This document shows, piece by piece, positions 17,859-27,600 of a stretch of DNA of 64,000 nt. Positions within the stretch are counted from its first letter, which is position 1. Every line of letters begins with the position of its first letter. The position numbers were made by a program, and so were the translations under genes. The DNA is taken from assembly GCA_044870245.1 (NCBI GenBank), contig JBIOYR010000069.1:39002-103001 (forward strand), given 5' to 3'. The notes under the pieces are model-generated. The model was given only the letters and a program-made list of their open reading frames with translations, was not told the origin of the DNA and did no database searches. The stretch is from DATAFF01 sp044870245. GTDB taxonomy: Bacteria > Pseudomonadota > Alphaproteobacteria > Rhizobiales > Aestuariivirgaceae.

Positions 17859-18943
17859 GGGGTGCTCCTGTTTTCGCCGTGACCGTCGGCATTGAGGCCG
17901 TTCAGGACGAAATCGACGATCTCCTGCGTGACCGCCTCTCCGCCGAATTTGCCGATCGACCAGTGGCGCAACGGCCAGATCGTGCAGAGGAAATAGATGA
18001 AATTGGCCGTGAGCTCAGGGTTGCGAATCGAGAAATCACCATTGCGTTTGCACTCGCTGAGAAGCTCCTGGAATACAGCGATATATTGCGCGTCGAGTTC
18101 ATAGACCTGGCGCCTCCCTTCGGGCGTGAGGGCTCGGCTCTCCTGGAACATCAGCTTGATGAAACGATGGTTCTGATCGAACACCTCTATGACGGTGCGG
18201 ATGGCGCCGGCCAATTTTTCCTTGGGCGGCTGCTCGCTGTTGCGCCAGCGGGTCAGCGCCGTGACGATCTCGGTCATGAAGAACTTGTAGACGTTGTAAA
18301 GAATATCCTCCTTACGCTCGAGATACTGGTACATGGTAGCGACCGGCATGTCCGCCGCCGCGGCGATCTCGCGGATCGTCGCCTTGGCAAACCCTTTGGC
18401 GGCAATGACCTTGGATGCTCCATCGACAATGCGCCGCCAGCGCTCATCCACCACCGATTTGGAAAAACCTTCGGCAACCACGCCCTGGCCAGGATTGGCG
18501 CCGCGCTCGCGGCCGCTCGCGGCGCGAGGCGCAAGCGGCACCACATCGCCGGCGGCAACCGTCATCTGCGTCTGTGTGACCTCGGCGATCTGGTGCTCAT
18601 CGCGATAGACCTGCGCCCGCCATACCGAGATTGTCGAGCCAAGGTGAACGGGGCTCGCCTCGGCGCGCAGCACTCTGCCGCGACCAGGCCCCAGGAAATT
18701 CGTCTTGGACTCGATGAGAACCGACGTCGAGCCCGGTGCCAGATTGAGGCTCGTGCCATAAGAGTTGGCGCAGTCGGCCAGGGCCATCACGATGCTGCTG
18801 CTGACGGTGTCCTGGTCGCCGAGGAACGCCGGCTCGATATCGAGCTGGGAGATGACCCGGTGGCGCGCGGCGTAGGGGAAGGTGATGCCGAGCACCCTGC
18901 CGATTCCGCTCTGGTGCTGTCCAAGAAATCTTGCCGGGTCCAT
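17855..18943 (-). CDS. PaaI-like hotdog domain fused to TetR-family regulator
   Basis: 362 residues. Residues about 20-135 form a PaaI-type hotdog thioesterase domain (LDIEPAFLGDQDTV ... IVMALADCANSYG ... IESKTNFLGPGRGRVLRAEA ... AEVTQTQMTV). Residues about 165-350 are a TetR regulator with a clear helix-turn-helix (KATIREIAAAADMPVATMYQYLERKEDILYNV). The His-Gly-Gly seen in active PaaI enzymes is replaced by Ser-Ser-Ser, although the following LAD aspartate is kept. The hotdog part may therefore sense an acyl-CoA rather than cleave it (inference). It is the first gene of the catabolic operon, and a palindrome lies just upstream. Confidence 0.87.
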   Translation of the reverse strand: MDPARFLGQHQSGIGRVLGITFPYAARHRVISQLDIEPAFLGDQDTVSSSIVMALADCANSYGTSLNLAPGSTSVLIESKTNFLGPGRGRVLRAEASPVHLGSTISVWRAQVYRDEHQIAEVTQTQMTVAAGDVVPLAPRAASGRERGANPGQGVVAEGFSKSVVDERWRRIVDGASKVIAAKGFAKATIREIAAAADMPVATMYQYLERKEDILYNVYKFFMTEIVTALTRWRNSEQPPKEKLAGAIRTVIEVFDQNHRFIKLMFQESRALTPEGRRQVYELDAQYIAVFQELLSECKRNGDFSIRNPELTANFIYFLCTIWPLRHWSIGKFGGEAVTQEIVDFVLNGLNADGHGENRSTP

Positions 18944-18954
18944 CTATTCGTCTC

Positions 18955-18970
18955 GAATGATCGCTCATTC
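18955..18970. promoter_or_regulatory. Palindromic operator, regulator side
   Basis: Perfect inverted repeat GAATGA-TCGC-TCATTC, beginning 12 bases upstream of the ATG of the hotdog-TetR gene. Size and symmetry are typical of TetR-family operators, and the same element recurs at 19052-19067. Autoregulation of the minus-strand operon is the natural reading. Confidence 0.75.
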
Positions 18971-19051
18971 AACGCCCGCCACGGTACCTCTGTCAACCCA
19001 GCAATAATGCCGCAATCTGCGGATTTGACAGGGTTGGTACAGGCGAAATAC

Positions 19052-19067
19052 GAATGATCGCTCATAC
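19052..19067. promoter_or_regulatory. Palindromic operator, divergent-gene side
   Basis: GAATGA-TCGC-TCATAC, identical to the first operator over 14 of 16 bases. It ends 12 bases before the ATG at 19080, mirroring the spacing on the other side of the 136-bp intergenic region. It probably brings the divergent gene under the same TetR-type control. Confidence 0.72.
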
Positions 19068-19079
19068 CAGAGGGCATCC

Positions 19080-19994
19080 ATGAACGCAGGAAAGATCGAC
19101 GCGATCGAAGCCCAGAGTGAGCGAACGATCGATATTGGCGACCTTGATAGCCGGCGCAACCTCAAGTTTCGCTCGATGCTCGGGCTTGCTTTGACACCCG
19201 TTTTTCGCGAGTTGCTGCCACGGCTCCGCTATATCGAGATGGGGCAGCGAGGCATCACGCCCGGACAGTATCTGCAGGATTTCACCATCTTCCCATCGCC
19301 GCACGGCTTCGGAGACCGGTTCCAGGGCACCTACCGAGTCCGGCTCTGCCGATCGACTTCCGATGAAGCGCGCGGCACGGTCGAGCGGATGATCGTCGAG
19401 ACCCGGGCTGTCATTATCGGCAGACCGGCGGTCGCGCCGTCAGCCTCGCTTGGTTTCGAGCCGAGCCTCGGGCCGCCGGCGACGGCAGGCGAAGCGCGGG
19501 TCCTTCACATACTGACGCGGCCAAAGAACGACCCGGGCGACCGCCTGGTCAATGAGGTTCCGGACGAAATCGATTTTCTGAGACTTCATGAATTCGGCGA
19601 ACCCTTTCCAACCATTGCTCGGCTTGCCAAGCTCGAGGAGGGTTTCATTGAAATCAGTGGTGCCAACATCGAGACAGGCGGGTTCTGGGGCACTGCCAAC
19701 TCGGATGTATTCCAGCACGTCCATGCCCGCGAATACACGATGGCCATGGAGAATGCCGTGACCCAAGGGTTGGCCGTCGCCGGGTTGCCCCTGGCCGGTT
19801 ATGTTCCCTTGCGCGCCCGCACAATCTTCCGCCGTCCTTCCTTCGTCGGGCAAGCCTACCGCCTGCATGTCAGCCTGTTTCGCAGGGGAGCGGAGGTCGT
19901 CGCGCTTGGAAGCTTCTACAACTCCGACCAGGGTGCAATTCTCGAGCAGGACCGCGCGGCGGTCTTCCTCCGATTCGACAGCCATCTATCCTGA
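19080..19994 (+). CDS. Hypothetical protein, possible double-hotdog fold
   Basis: 304 residues, not firmly recognised. The C-terminal part (FQHVHAREYTMAMENAVTQGLAVAG ... RTIFRRPSFVGQAYRLHVSLFRRGAEVVALGSFYN) resembles a hotdog thioesterase core, and an N-terminal part (YLQDFTIFPSPHGFGDRFQGTYRVRL) could be a second one. No signal peptide. It is divergent from the hotdog-TetR operon and carries the same operator upstream, so it probably acts in the same pathway, perhaps on a CoA thioester. Start ATG follows AGAGGG. Confidence 0.6.
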   Translation: MNAGKIDAIEAQSERTIDIGDLDSRRNLKFRSMLGLALTPVFRELLPRLRYIEMGQRGITPGQYLQDFTIFPSPHGFGDRFQGTYRVRLCRSTSDEARGTVERMIVETRAVIIGRPAVAPSASLGFEPSLGPPATAGEARVLHILTRPKNDPGDRLVNEVPDEIDFLRLHEFGEPFPTIARLAKLEEGFIEISGANIETGGFWGTANSDVFQHVHAREYTMAMENAVTQGLAVAGLPLAGYVPLRARTIFRRPSFVGQAYRLHVSLFRRGAEVVALGSFYNSDQGAILEQDRAAVFLRFDSHLS

Positions 19995-20009
19995 CCGTCT
20001 TGCGAGAGT

Positions 20010-21179
20010 TCATCGATCGTATGCTGCTTCGCAGTGCTTTGCGAGCAAGCCCCAGTCGATGTCGATTCCAAGCCCCGGTGCATCTGGAAGATATGCGTGA
20101 CCATCCCTGATCGCGATTCCGCCCCTTATGAAATCATGCGGGCCCAGGTCGACAAAGGAGACGTGACCCTCGCAGTCAACGGGGTAGTGGGTGCGGATCA
20201 CCGAAGCAATGTGGCAGCAGGCGGTGTCGCCGATAAGCGTGTAGGGGTTCGTATCCACCGAAACGCCAATATTGGCGCTTTCACAGATTGCTATGATTTT
20301 CATGGATTCGAAAAATCCACCCAACCGGTTCAATTTGAGCACTATACGGTCGCAAGCTTGCAATCGCGCGAGCTGCACCATCTGCTTTGCCGACCATACT
20401 GATTCATCGAGGATCAGTGGCACGCCGGCGGCGCGCCGGATGTGAACATGGCCGTCGAGGTCAGCATAGGGCAGGGGTTGCTCGATCGAGAGATTGTCGC
20501 AGCTGGCGTAACGGCGCAATGACTGCACCGTCCATGCGGCGCTTTCCCACCCTTGATTGGCATCGGCGTCGATGAAAACTTCCCGCGGTGTTGCGGCAAT
20601 GGCCGCGTCCAGCTTGGCCAATTCAGCAAGCAGGTTGTCGCGTGTCCACCCGTCGGCGAGCAAGACATCGCCGACCTTGATCTTGAGTCCTCTGAAACCG
20701 CGCGAAGCGTATTCCCTGCAGGCCTCCGCCATCACGTCCGGTGTTTTGTGATAAAGGTTCGTCAACATGGTCAACTCGGTGCGAAAGCCTCCACCGAGCA
20801 GTGCATAAACCGGCAAGCCTCGGGCCTTTCCCACGAGGTCGTAAAGGGCCATGTCCACGCCAGAACGCGCTGCACGCGCCCCCGGCATTCCCCCACCATA
20901 CGCCGACTCCATCAGATGATTGCAAAGCGCGAGGTTGCCGGGATCTCGACCTTTGAGCGCCCGATCATAGCGCGCGAGTTGGGTCTCGATCTGATCACCT
21001 GATTCACCCAGATACCACTCTTGGCTCGACGCCTCGCCCACACCATGTGTGCCATCCTCGGTCGTGACCTTCACGAGGACCGAAGGCAACTGACTGGGCC
21101 AGACATATTCATCGTCGACCCATGCCTCCTTGATAGCCTTTGGATAGAGCCGAAATCCTTCGATGCATGCAATTTTCAT
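20010..21179 (-). CDS. Mandelate racemase/muconate lactonizing enzyme family protein
   Basis: 389-residue enolase-superfamily enzyme. The Lys-X-Lys general base motif is in FRGLKIKVG, metal ligands appear in FIDADANQGW and LSIEQPL, and the third ligand is in LILDES; the N-terminal capping domain starts MKIACIEGFRLYP. ATG 21179 is preferred to a longer start with a low-quality Cys-rich extension. It ends convergently 16 bases from 19080-19994. Likely an acid-sugar dehydratase or cycloisomerase; substrate not identifiable. Confidence 0.88.
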   Translation of the reverse strand: MKIACIEGFRLYPKAIKEAWVDDEYVWPSQLPSVLVKVTTEDGTHGVGEASSQEWYLGESGDQIETQLARYDRALKGRDPGNLALCNHLMESAYGGGMPGARAARSGVDMALYDLVGKARGLPVYALLGGGFRTELTMLTNLYHKTPDVMAEACREYASRGFRGLKIKVGDVLLADGWTRDNLLAELAKLDAAIAATPREVFIDADANQGWESAAWTVQSLRRYASCDNLSIEQPLPYADLDGHVHIRRAAGVPLILDESVWSAKQMVQLARLQACDRIVLKLNRLGGFFESMKIIAICESANIGVSVDTNPYTLIGDTACCHIASVIRTHYPVDCEGHVSFVDLGPHDFIRGGIAIRDGHAYLPDAPGLGIDIDWGLLAKHCEAAYDR

Positions 21180-21381
21180 TTCATCACCGCGGAAAAGGGG
21201 AGATCCTGTGTGCTTGTCTGCGAGGCAGCTGCATGTACATTCGTGCCAAAACTCCGTCACTGTCGCAATACCGCGGATATGCTAGGAACACTCAGGAGAT
21301 TGTTCAAAAAGCGGACGCGAGCCCGAACGCGACGCGGCAAGTCGGGCAAGGCGCGTCCCATACGATCCTTGCCGGTTTGTC

Positions 21382-22053
21382 GTGATAAGCGTCCTCTCCG
21401 AAACCGCCATCGAGCATCTGATCCAGGATTACGGTCTCTGGATCGTGTTCACCGTGGTGATGTCCGAGAGCATGGGTGTTCCGTTACCGGGAGAGACGAC
21501 CCTCGTGGCGGCAGGCATCTACGCAGGCAGCACCAATGGAATCGATCCCTATCTCCTTGTGGCGGTGGCCGCCGCAGCGGCGGTTCTGGGAGACAATATC
21601 GGTTATGTGATCGGGCGCACGATCGGATTGCGCCTGCTTTTGCGATACGGGCCGTATGTGAACCTCACCGAGGCACGTCTCAAACTGGGCCGTTACCTGT
21701 TTCTCCACCATGGCGGCAAGATCGTGTTCCTCGGCAGGTTCGTGGCCCTTCTGCGGACGTTGACCGCCATTCTCGCCGGCGCCGATCAGATGCCGTGGCC
21801 GCGCTTCCTGTTCTATAACGCCTGCGGTGGAATTTGCTGGGCGGCGGCCTTCGGATTCGGAGCTTATTTCTTCGGTGAGAAGGTCAGGTCGATCTCCGGT
21901 CCCATCGCCATAGCCTTGCTTTTCGTAGCAGTCACGGTGGTCTTTGTCGGGGCGCTCTACCTTCATCGCCACGAGGAGGAACTCCAACGGCGGGCGGAAC
22001 AGGCGTTCCCTGGCCCTCTCCTCCCGAAACCGCTGCGCAGCGACGCCCCTTGA
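21382..22053 (+). CDS. DedA family membrane protein
   Basis: 223 residues with the VTT/DedA core: ESMGVPLPGETTLVAAG near the start, GDNIGYVIGRTIG, and the conserved FLGRFVALLRTLTAILAGADQM followed by a C-terminal helix. DedA proteins help lipid scrambling and envelope homeostasis. The start is a GTG at 21382. It is divergent from the enolase-superfamily gene across 202 bases. Confidence 0.9.
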   Translation: MISVLSETAIEHLIQDYGLWIVFTVVMSESMGVPLPGETTLVAAGIYAGSTNGIDPYLLVAVAAAAAVLGDNIGYVIGRTIGLRLLLRYGPYVNLTEARLKLGRYLFLHHGGKIVFLGRFVALLRTLTAILAGADQMPWPRFLFYNACGGICWAAAFGFGAYFFGEKVRSISGPIAIALLFVAVTVVFVGALYLHRHEEELQRRAEQAFPGPLLPKPLRSDAP

Positions 22054-22064
22054 TCGCTGCGAAT

Positions 22065-22081
22065 GCTGAGCGAGGCTTAGC
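22065..22081 (+). terminator. Weak hairpin after the DedA gene
   Basis: GCTGAGC-GAG-GCTTAGC can form a 7-bp stem with one G-U pair twelve bases beyond the stop codon. Only two T residues follow, so termination strength is doubtful. Confidence 0.3.
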
Positions 22082-22262
22082 TTCCTGAACAGGCGGGTTA
22101 ACTATTTCACGGGTTCAACGGCCGCCGCCGAGGCACTTTTCCGCATGGCCGCAGCCGCAGATTAAGAAACCAAAAACCTTGGGTCCCACGTCTGCGAGTC
22201 TTACCGGCTGCAGTTGTGGTATAAATTCGGATAACCATCGCCATGACGAAGAATGCCGCCTA

Positions 22263-24377
22263 ATGAACATACGCCTGAGCCAGTTCCTGTTTCTCATGAT
22301 CGCACTGGCCGGACTGTTGGTCGGGCGATCCGCTCTTGCCCAGGCTCCGGAACCGACTCCGGAAAAGCTCCGTACACTGACCGACCTGCTTCGTGATCCA
22401 TCGATTCAGGCGTGGTTGCAAGCACAATCGAAGAGCAAGCCTCCAGCAACGGGAGAGAGCTCCACGTCCACTCGATCAGCGAGTTTTCAGGAGGTGATCG
22501 TCGGTTACATCGATTCGACGCGTCAATTTCTGCGTGAGCTCGCCGCAACGGCTCCAAAGCTGCCTGGCGAGCTGCTCCAGGCCTGGTCCACGCTGTCGGC
22601 AGAAGTTCAGGAACGAGGTCCCGTCAGCGTCGTTGCGCTTCTTGCGCTGTTTGCGGTTCTCGGATTCGGAGTGGAGTGGTTGTTCTGGTGGGCGACTGCC
22701 GGCGTTCGCCGGTCGATAATTGCGATGAGCCTGGATACTGCGAAGCAGCGCCTGCATGCGGCGTGGACCCGAACAATCTATGGCATGGGCGTGTTGCTGG
22801 CATACGCCATCGGCAGTGTCGGTGCGTTTCTTCTTTTCGACTGGCCGCCTGTCCTCAGAGAGGTGGTGCTCTCCTATCTTTTGGCTTTTCTGGTGATCAG
22901 GCTGACCTTGGTGCTCGGAAGGATTGTTCTAGCACCCGGTGCCGAGCGCTTTCGAATCATTCCGATGGCCGACGTGACCTCGCGGTTCTGGTTCATCTGG
23001 TCGGGAATCCTGGTCGCCTATTTCTCAGTCGTGAAGGTCACCTTCGACCTTCTGCCTTCGCTGGGAGTCAGCCGCGTCGGCGACTACCTCTTCGGGGTGC
23101 TGTGCGGGATCGGTCTGCTCGGGCTTGCGCTCTATGTCGTGTGGTTCCATCCGGCATTGGACGGTCGCCCGCGAGAAAATCATAAGCACTGGATGGGCTC
23201 TACGCTGCTTTCGCTATATCTGTTCGTCGTCTGGCTCCTTCTATTCACGGGCTCTGCGACACCCTTCTATATTGGCGTCATTCTATTGCTGCTGTGGATC
23301 GCGGTTCATATCAATCATCTGGCAGTACCGCATGTCTCGCGCCCGGCAGGAGTCGAGCCGACCAATGGTGCGGTCCATTCGCTCACCACAGTCACATGGG
23401 AACGCGGCATAAGGGCCGTGCTGTTGATCGGCGCCGCGTGCCTCATCGCATGGATCGCCGGGCTTGACCTCGGCAGCTTGAGTGAAGGCAGCACGACAGC
23501 GACTCGGTTGCTGCGCGGCGCGATCAACGTCGTGATAATCGTGCTCCTCGCCAACTTCGCCTGGTACCTTGCACGCGCCTGGATCGATCATCGACTCACG
23601 GTTGCTGCTGGCGAGGCTGATGGCGATCAAGCGCGCCGTGATGCGAGAATGCGCACGCTTCTACCCATTGTCAGAAACGTGCTGTTCGTCGTTCTGATCG
23701 TCATGGCCGCCCTGGTTGCGCTTTCCTCTCTCGGGATTGAAATCGGTCCGCTGATCGCCGGGGCCGGTGTTGTCGGCGTAGCGGTCGGCTTCGGCGCGCA
23801 GACCCTGGTCAAGGACATCATCTCGGGGATATTCTTCCTGCTCGATGATGCGTTCCGGGTCGGCGAGTATATCGAGAGCGGCAACATCCGCGGCACTGTC
23901 GAAGGATTTTCCCTCCGCTCAATCAAGCTCAGGCACCAGCGCGGCGCTTTGCACACGATTCCCTTCGGCTCGCTCGAGAAGATCACGAACTACTCGCGCG
24001 ACTGGGCGATCGACAAGATCATGGTGGGGGTGACCTACGACACCGATCTCGCCAAAGTGAAAAAGATCATAAAGGAGATCGGAAAGGAGCTGCAGGCAGA
24101 TCCAGAGCTTGCGCCATTCATCCTGGAAACCTTGAAGATGCAGGGTGTCGAACAATTCGGAGATTTCGCCATTCAGATCCGAATGAAGATGATGACGAAG
24201 CCGGGCGAGCAGTTTGCCATCAGGCGTCGGGCCTATGCTCTCATCAAGCGGGCCTTTGACGCCAACGGTATCAAGTTCGCCTATCCGACGGTGCAGGTTG
24301 CGGGCGGCGAGCAGGCAACTGCAGCAGTGGCCCAGCAGGGAATCGAGCTGCTAAAGCCACCAACGCCTGCCGCTTGA
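22263..24377 (+). CDS. Large MscS-family mechanosensitive channel
   Basis: 704 residues. Signal peptide (FLFLMIALAGLLVGRSALAQA), a periplasmic helical region to about residue 140, many transmembrane helices, and the MscS pore helix plus beta domain at about 490-560 (GVVGVAVGFGAQTLVKDIISGIFFLLDDAFRVGEYIE), then a C-terminal alpha/beta domain. This is the large MscK/YbdG-like layout rather than the short MscS form. Start ATG 22263 is set by the signal peptide. It should release solutes on hypo-osmotic shock. Confidence 0.88.
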   Translation: MNIRLSQFLFLMIALAGLLVGRSALAQAPEPTPEKLRTLTDLLRDPSIQAWLQAQSKSKPPATGESSTSTRSASFQEVIVGYIDSTRQFLRELAATAPKLPGELLQAWSTLSAEVQERGPVSVVALLALFAVLGFGVEWLFWWATAGVRRSIIAMSLDTAKQRLHAAWTRTIYGMGVLLAYAIGSVGAFLLFDWPPVLREVVLSYLLAFLVIRLTLVLGRIVLAPGAERFRIIPMADVTSRFWFIWSGILVAYFSVVKVTFDLLPSLGVSRVGDYLFGVLCGIGLLGLALYVVWFHPALDGRPRENHKHWMGSTLLSLYLFVVWLLLFTGSATPFYIGVILLLLWIAVHINHLAVPHVSRPAGVEPTNGAVHSLTTVTWERGIRAVLLIGAACLIAWIAGLDLGSLSEGSTTATRLLRGAINVVIIVLLANFAWYLARAWIDHRLTVAAGEADGDQARRDARMRTLLPIVRNVLFVVLIVMAALVALSSLGIEIGPLIAGAGVVGVAVGFGAQTLVKDIISGIFFLLDDAFRVGEYIESGNIRGTVEGFSLRSIKLRHQRGALHTIPFGSLEKITNYSRDWAIDKIMVGVTYDTDLAKVKKIIKEIGKELQADPELAPFILETLKMQGVEQFGDFAIQIRMKMMTKPGEQFAIRRRAYALIKRAFDANGIKFAYPTVQVAGGEQATAAVAQQGIELLKPPTPAA

Positions 24378-24424
24378 ATCAGCCAGCTCGATATTATCCT
24401 TAACGCGAATGTGTGATGGCGTAT

Positions 24425-24534
24425 GCAAAGTACAGTTTTGCCAATAGTTCCGTAGAGGATTTGCCATCGTTTCCCTGAATTGGGGAGACATTGTGTGATA
24501 AAGTAGCCATCTTAAAGACTTAGCTGTACTTTGC
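24425..24534. promoter_or_regulatory. AT-rich region with 11-bp inverted repeat upstream of the RND operon
   Basis: Perfect 11-base inverted repeat GCAAAGTACAG (24425-24435) and CTGTACTTTGC (24524-24534) within the 242-bp intergenic region before the first RND gene. A further CAGTACAG lies at 24564-24571. The GTACAG half-sites look like binding sites for a metal-responsive regulator, but no such regulator gene is next to them. The region is much more AT-rich than the flanking genes, as expected of a promoter. Confidence 0.5.
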
Positions 24535-24619
24535 TCAGTGTTAAAGCTGATTTTAAACACTATCAGTACAGAATAAGCCAAGAGCGCTTCTTGTTAAACA
24601 AGATTTGCGGAGAGTACCT

Positions 24620-27600
24620 GTGCGCGCGTTGATCCATTGGTGTCTTAAGACCAGAGCGCTTATTTTAGCAGTGGCACTGATCATTCTCGGGTTCGGGATA
24701 CAAAGGATTTCGCAGCATGGCCTGGAGATCCTGCCAGAGATTTCGGCCACGACGGTTGAAATTCAAACCGAAGCGCTCGGCTTGTCGGCCACCGAAGTCG
24801 AACAGATGATCACGGTGCCGCTCGAGGCCGATCTTCTGAACGGTGTGCCCTGGCTGAAGAACATCCGGTCCAATTCGATCGATGGATTGTCTTCGATCCA
24901 GCTGATCTTCGATCCTGGAACGGATGTGATGAACGCTCGACAAATGGTCCAGGAGCGGCTCACGCAGGCGCATGCGCTGCCCAACGTATCCAAGCCGCCG
25001 GTAATGCTGCCACCGCTTTCGTCGGCGAGCCGGATCATGGCAATCGCCATGAGCTCGAAAGATTTATCACCGATCCAGCTTTCGGTGCTGGCGCACTGGA
25101 TCGTGCGGCCGCGGCTGATGGGCATTCCAGGAATTGCCAATGTCTCGGTGTGGGGCGAGCGAAATCGCGAGCTACAGGTCCAAGTCGATCCCAAGGATCT
25201 GAGCCATGGCTCGATCACGCTGCAGGACGTCATTCAAAGCACCGGAGAAGCCTTGTGGGAGTCGCCCCTCAGCTATCTCGAGGCTTCGACACCAGGTACC
25301 GGCGGATGGATCGACACGCCCAATCAACGCCTCGGGATTCGCCATGTCCTGCCGATCGTCACGGCAGAGGATCTGGCGAAAGTCGCCTTCAAGGACGAGA
25401 AGGGCGTCGTCCATACGCTTGGCGATGTCTCGAAGGTCGTCGAGGATCACCAGCCGCTGATCGGCGATGCGCTTGTCGACGGCAAGCCCGGTCTGGTGCT
25501 CGTCGTTGAAAAATTCCCGATGGGCGATACTCAGGAGATCACTCGCCAGGTCGACGATGCTCTGACCGCTCTCGGGCCGGGTCTACCGGGGGTGACGATC
25601 GACAAGAATGTGTTCCGGTCTTCGACGTTTCTCGGAATCGCCACCGACAACTTCTACCGGGTGACATTGGCAGCGATCATCGCTGCGATTTTCGGGCTGT
25701 TCGTTCTTTTCCGCGAATGGCGCGCCGTCCTGGTCGCCGCCATTGCGATCGGCTTGTCGGTGTCGGCCGCCATGGCGGTGCTCATCGTCCTCGGAATGTC
25801 GGTCAATAGCATGGTTCTGGCGGGACTGCTGGTCGCTCTCGCGGCCGTCGTCGACGACGCCATCAGCCTTGTCGGGACAATCCTCGACCGCCGGCGCGCC
25901 GAGCGGACCGCCGGCGGCAATGCGTCGATCGCCAGCATCATCATCGATGCCACGCTCTCGTCACGGAGCTCGATCGTCTACACGACTCTAATCATGATTC
26001 TGGCTGGGATACCCATGATGCTCGTCGCGGGTCTTGCCGGAGCATTCCTGATGCCGCTGGTGACCGCCTATGCTGCCGCCCTTCTGACCGCAATGGCGGT
26101 AGCGATTCTGGTGATCCCCACGCTCGGCGCGGTCCTGTTCGGGGCGCCCGCAGCCGAACATCGCTCAACGCGCATCGCGGATGTGGTGCAGGATCACTAT
26201 CGTGCCGCCCTGTCGAAGATCGTCGGCCACTCATCGAGCGGCTTTGTCGCGGCAGCGGCGATCACCGCTGCAGCAATCCTCTGCACACCATTCATCGGTA
26301 GATCACTCCTGCCGGAGTTCGGCGAACGCAGTCTCGTCATGCATTGGACGACACCGCCTGGAACATCGCTTCCTGAAATGCAGCGCGTGACCAATCTCGT
26401 CACGACCGACCTCAAGGCGATCCCGGGCGTCGACAAGGTCACAGCAACGCTCGGTCGCGCGATTGAAGCTTCCGAGCTGTTCACGGGGCCAGACCAGGGC
26501 GTATTGTGGATCAACATCCGTCCCGATGCCGACCTGATGCAAATTCGCAGGGCGGTCCGCGACGTCGCAGAACGCTATCCAGGGGTCGACCACAACATCT
26601 ATACCGAGATCGATGACACGCTGAGGCAGAAAGCGGTCGATTCCCCCACCGATGCGATCACCGTGCGAGTCTATGGCGAGGATGACCAGATTCTGCAGCA
26701 GAAGGCGCTCGAGGTCGCGCAGCTGGTCAAGAATGTCCCTGGTGTCGAGGCAATCAGGACGCATGCGCTGATTCAGACCCCGGCAATCCAGATTCAGACG
26801 AATCTGGCCAAGGCCGAGCAACACGGAATCAAGCCCGGTGACGTTCGGCGTGCCACCTCCACTCTGCTTGCCGGTATCCAGGTCGGCGGTCTGTTTCAGG
26901 ACCAGAAGATCTTCGATGTGGTGGTATGGGGCAAGCCGGAGGTTCGCGACAGTCTGTCAAGCATTCGTGCTCTGACCATCAATGCACCCGACGGGTCCGT
27001 CGTTCGTCTCGAAGATGTGGCTGATGTCAACATCAAGCCGAGCGACGTCGTCATCAAGCGGGATTCGGTGTCGCGTTACACCGATGTCGATATCGAGGTG
27101 AAGGGTCGCACGCAGGCAAGCGTCAGGTCCGATATCAAGCAGGCGCTGGCTGGGCTCAACCTGCCGATCGAATATCATTTCGAGGTACAGGGCGAGGGTC
27201 CAGCCTGGCAGAGCGCCGAGTGGCAATTCATAGGCTCGATCGTGGCGGTCGGTGTGCTGATTTTCCTGCTTCTCCAGGCAGCGCTGTCAAATTGGCGGCT
27301 GGCGGCTCTCGTGTTCGTGACGTTGCCTGCGGCACTGATCGGCGGGTTGATCGCCGCAGCATTCGGCGGCGGGATGTCGCTCATCGCGCTGACCGGTCTT
27401 CTGGCAGCGCTTGGCATTGCGGTCAAGAACGCAATCGACATCGTGAGACACGCTCAAGAGCTTGCTGCCAAAAGCAGCGTGACGAGTCGGGAAACAATGA
27501 TCACGGCCGCAAGCGAGCGCGTTGTTCCGCTCCTTTCATCGGCTCTGGTCATCACGGGCGCGCTCCTGCCCTTTGCCATGGCCTACAATGTTGCCGGACT

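Noticed and set aside
16554..17882. 442-codon open frame on the + strand
   Set aside because: Antisense to the LLM monooxygenase and VOC genes; no family features of its own.
17879..19057. 392-codon open frame on the + strand
   Set aside because: Exactly antisense to the hotdog-TetR gene, whose domains are unmistakable.
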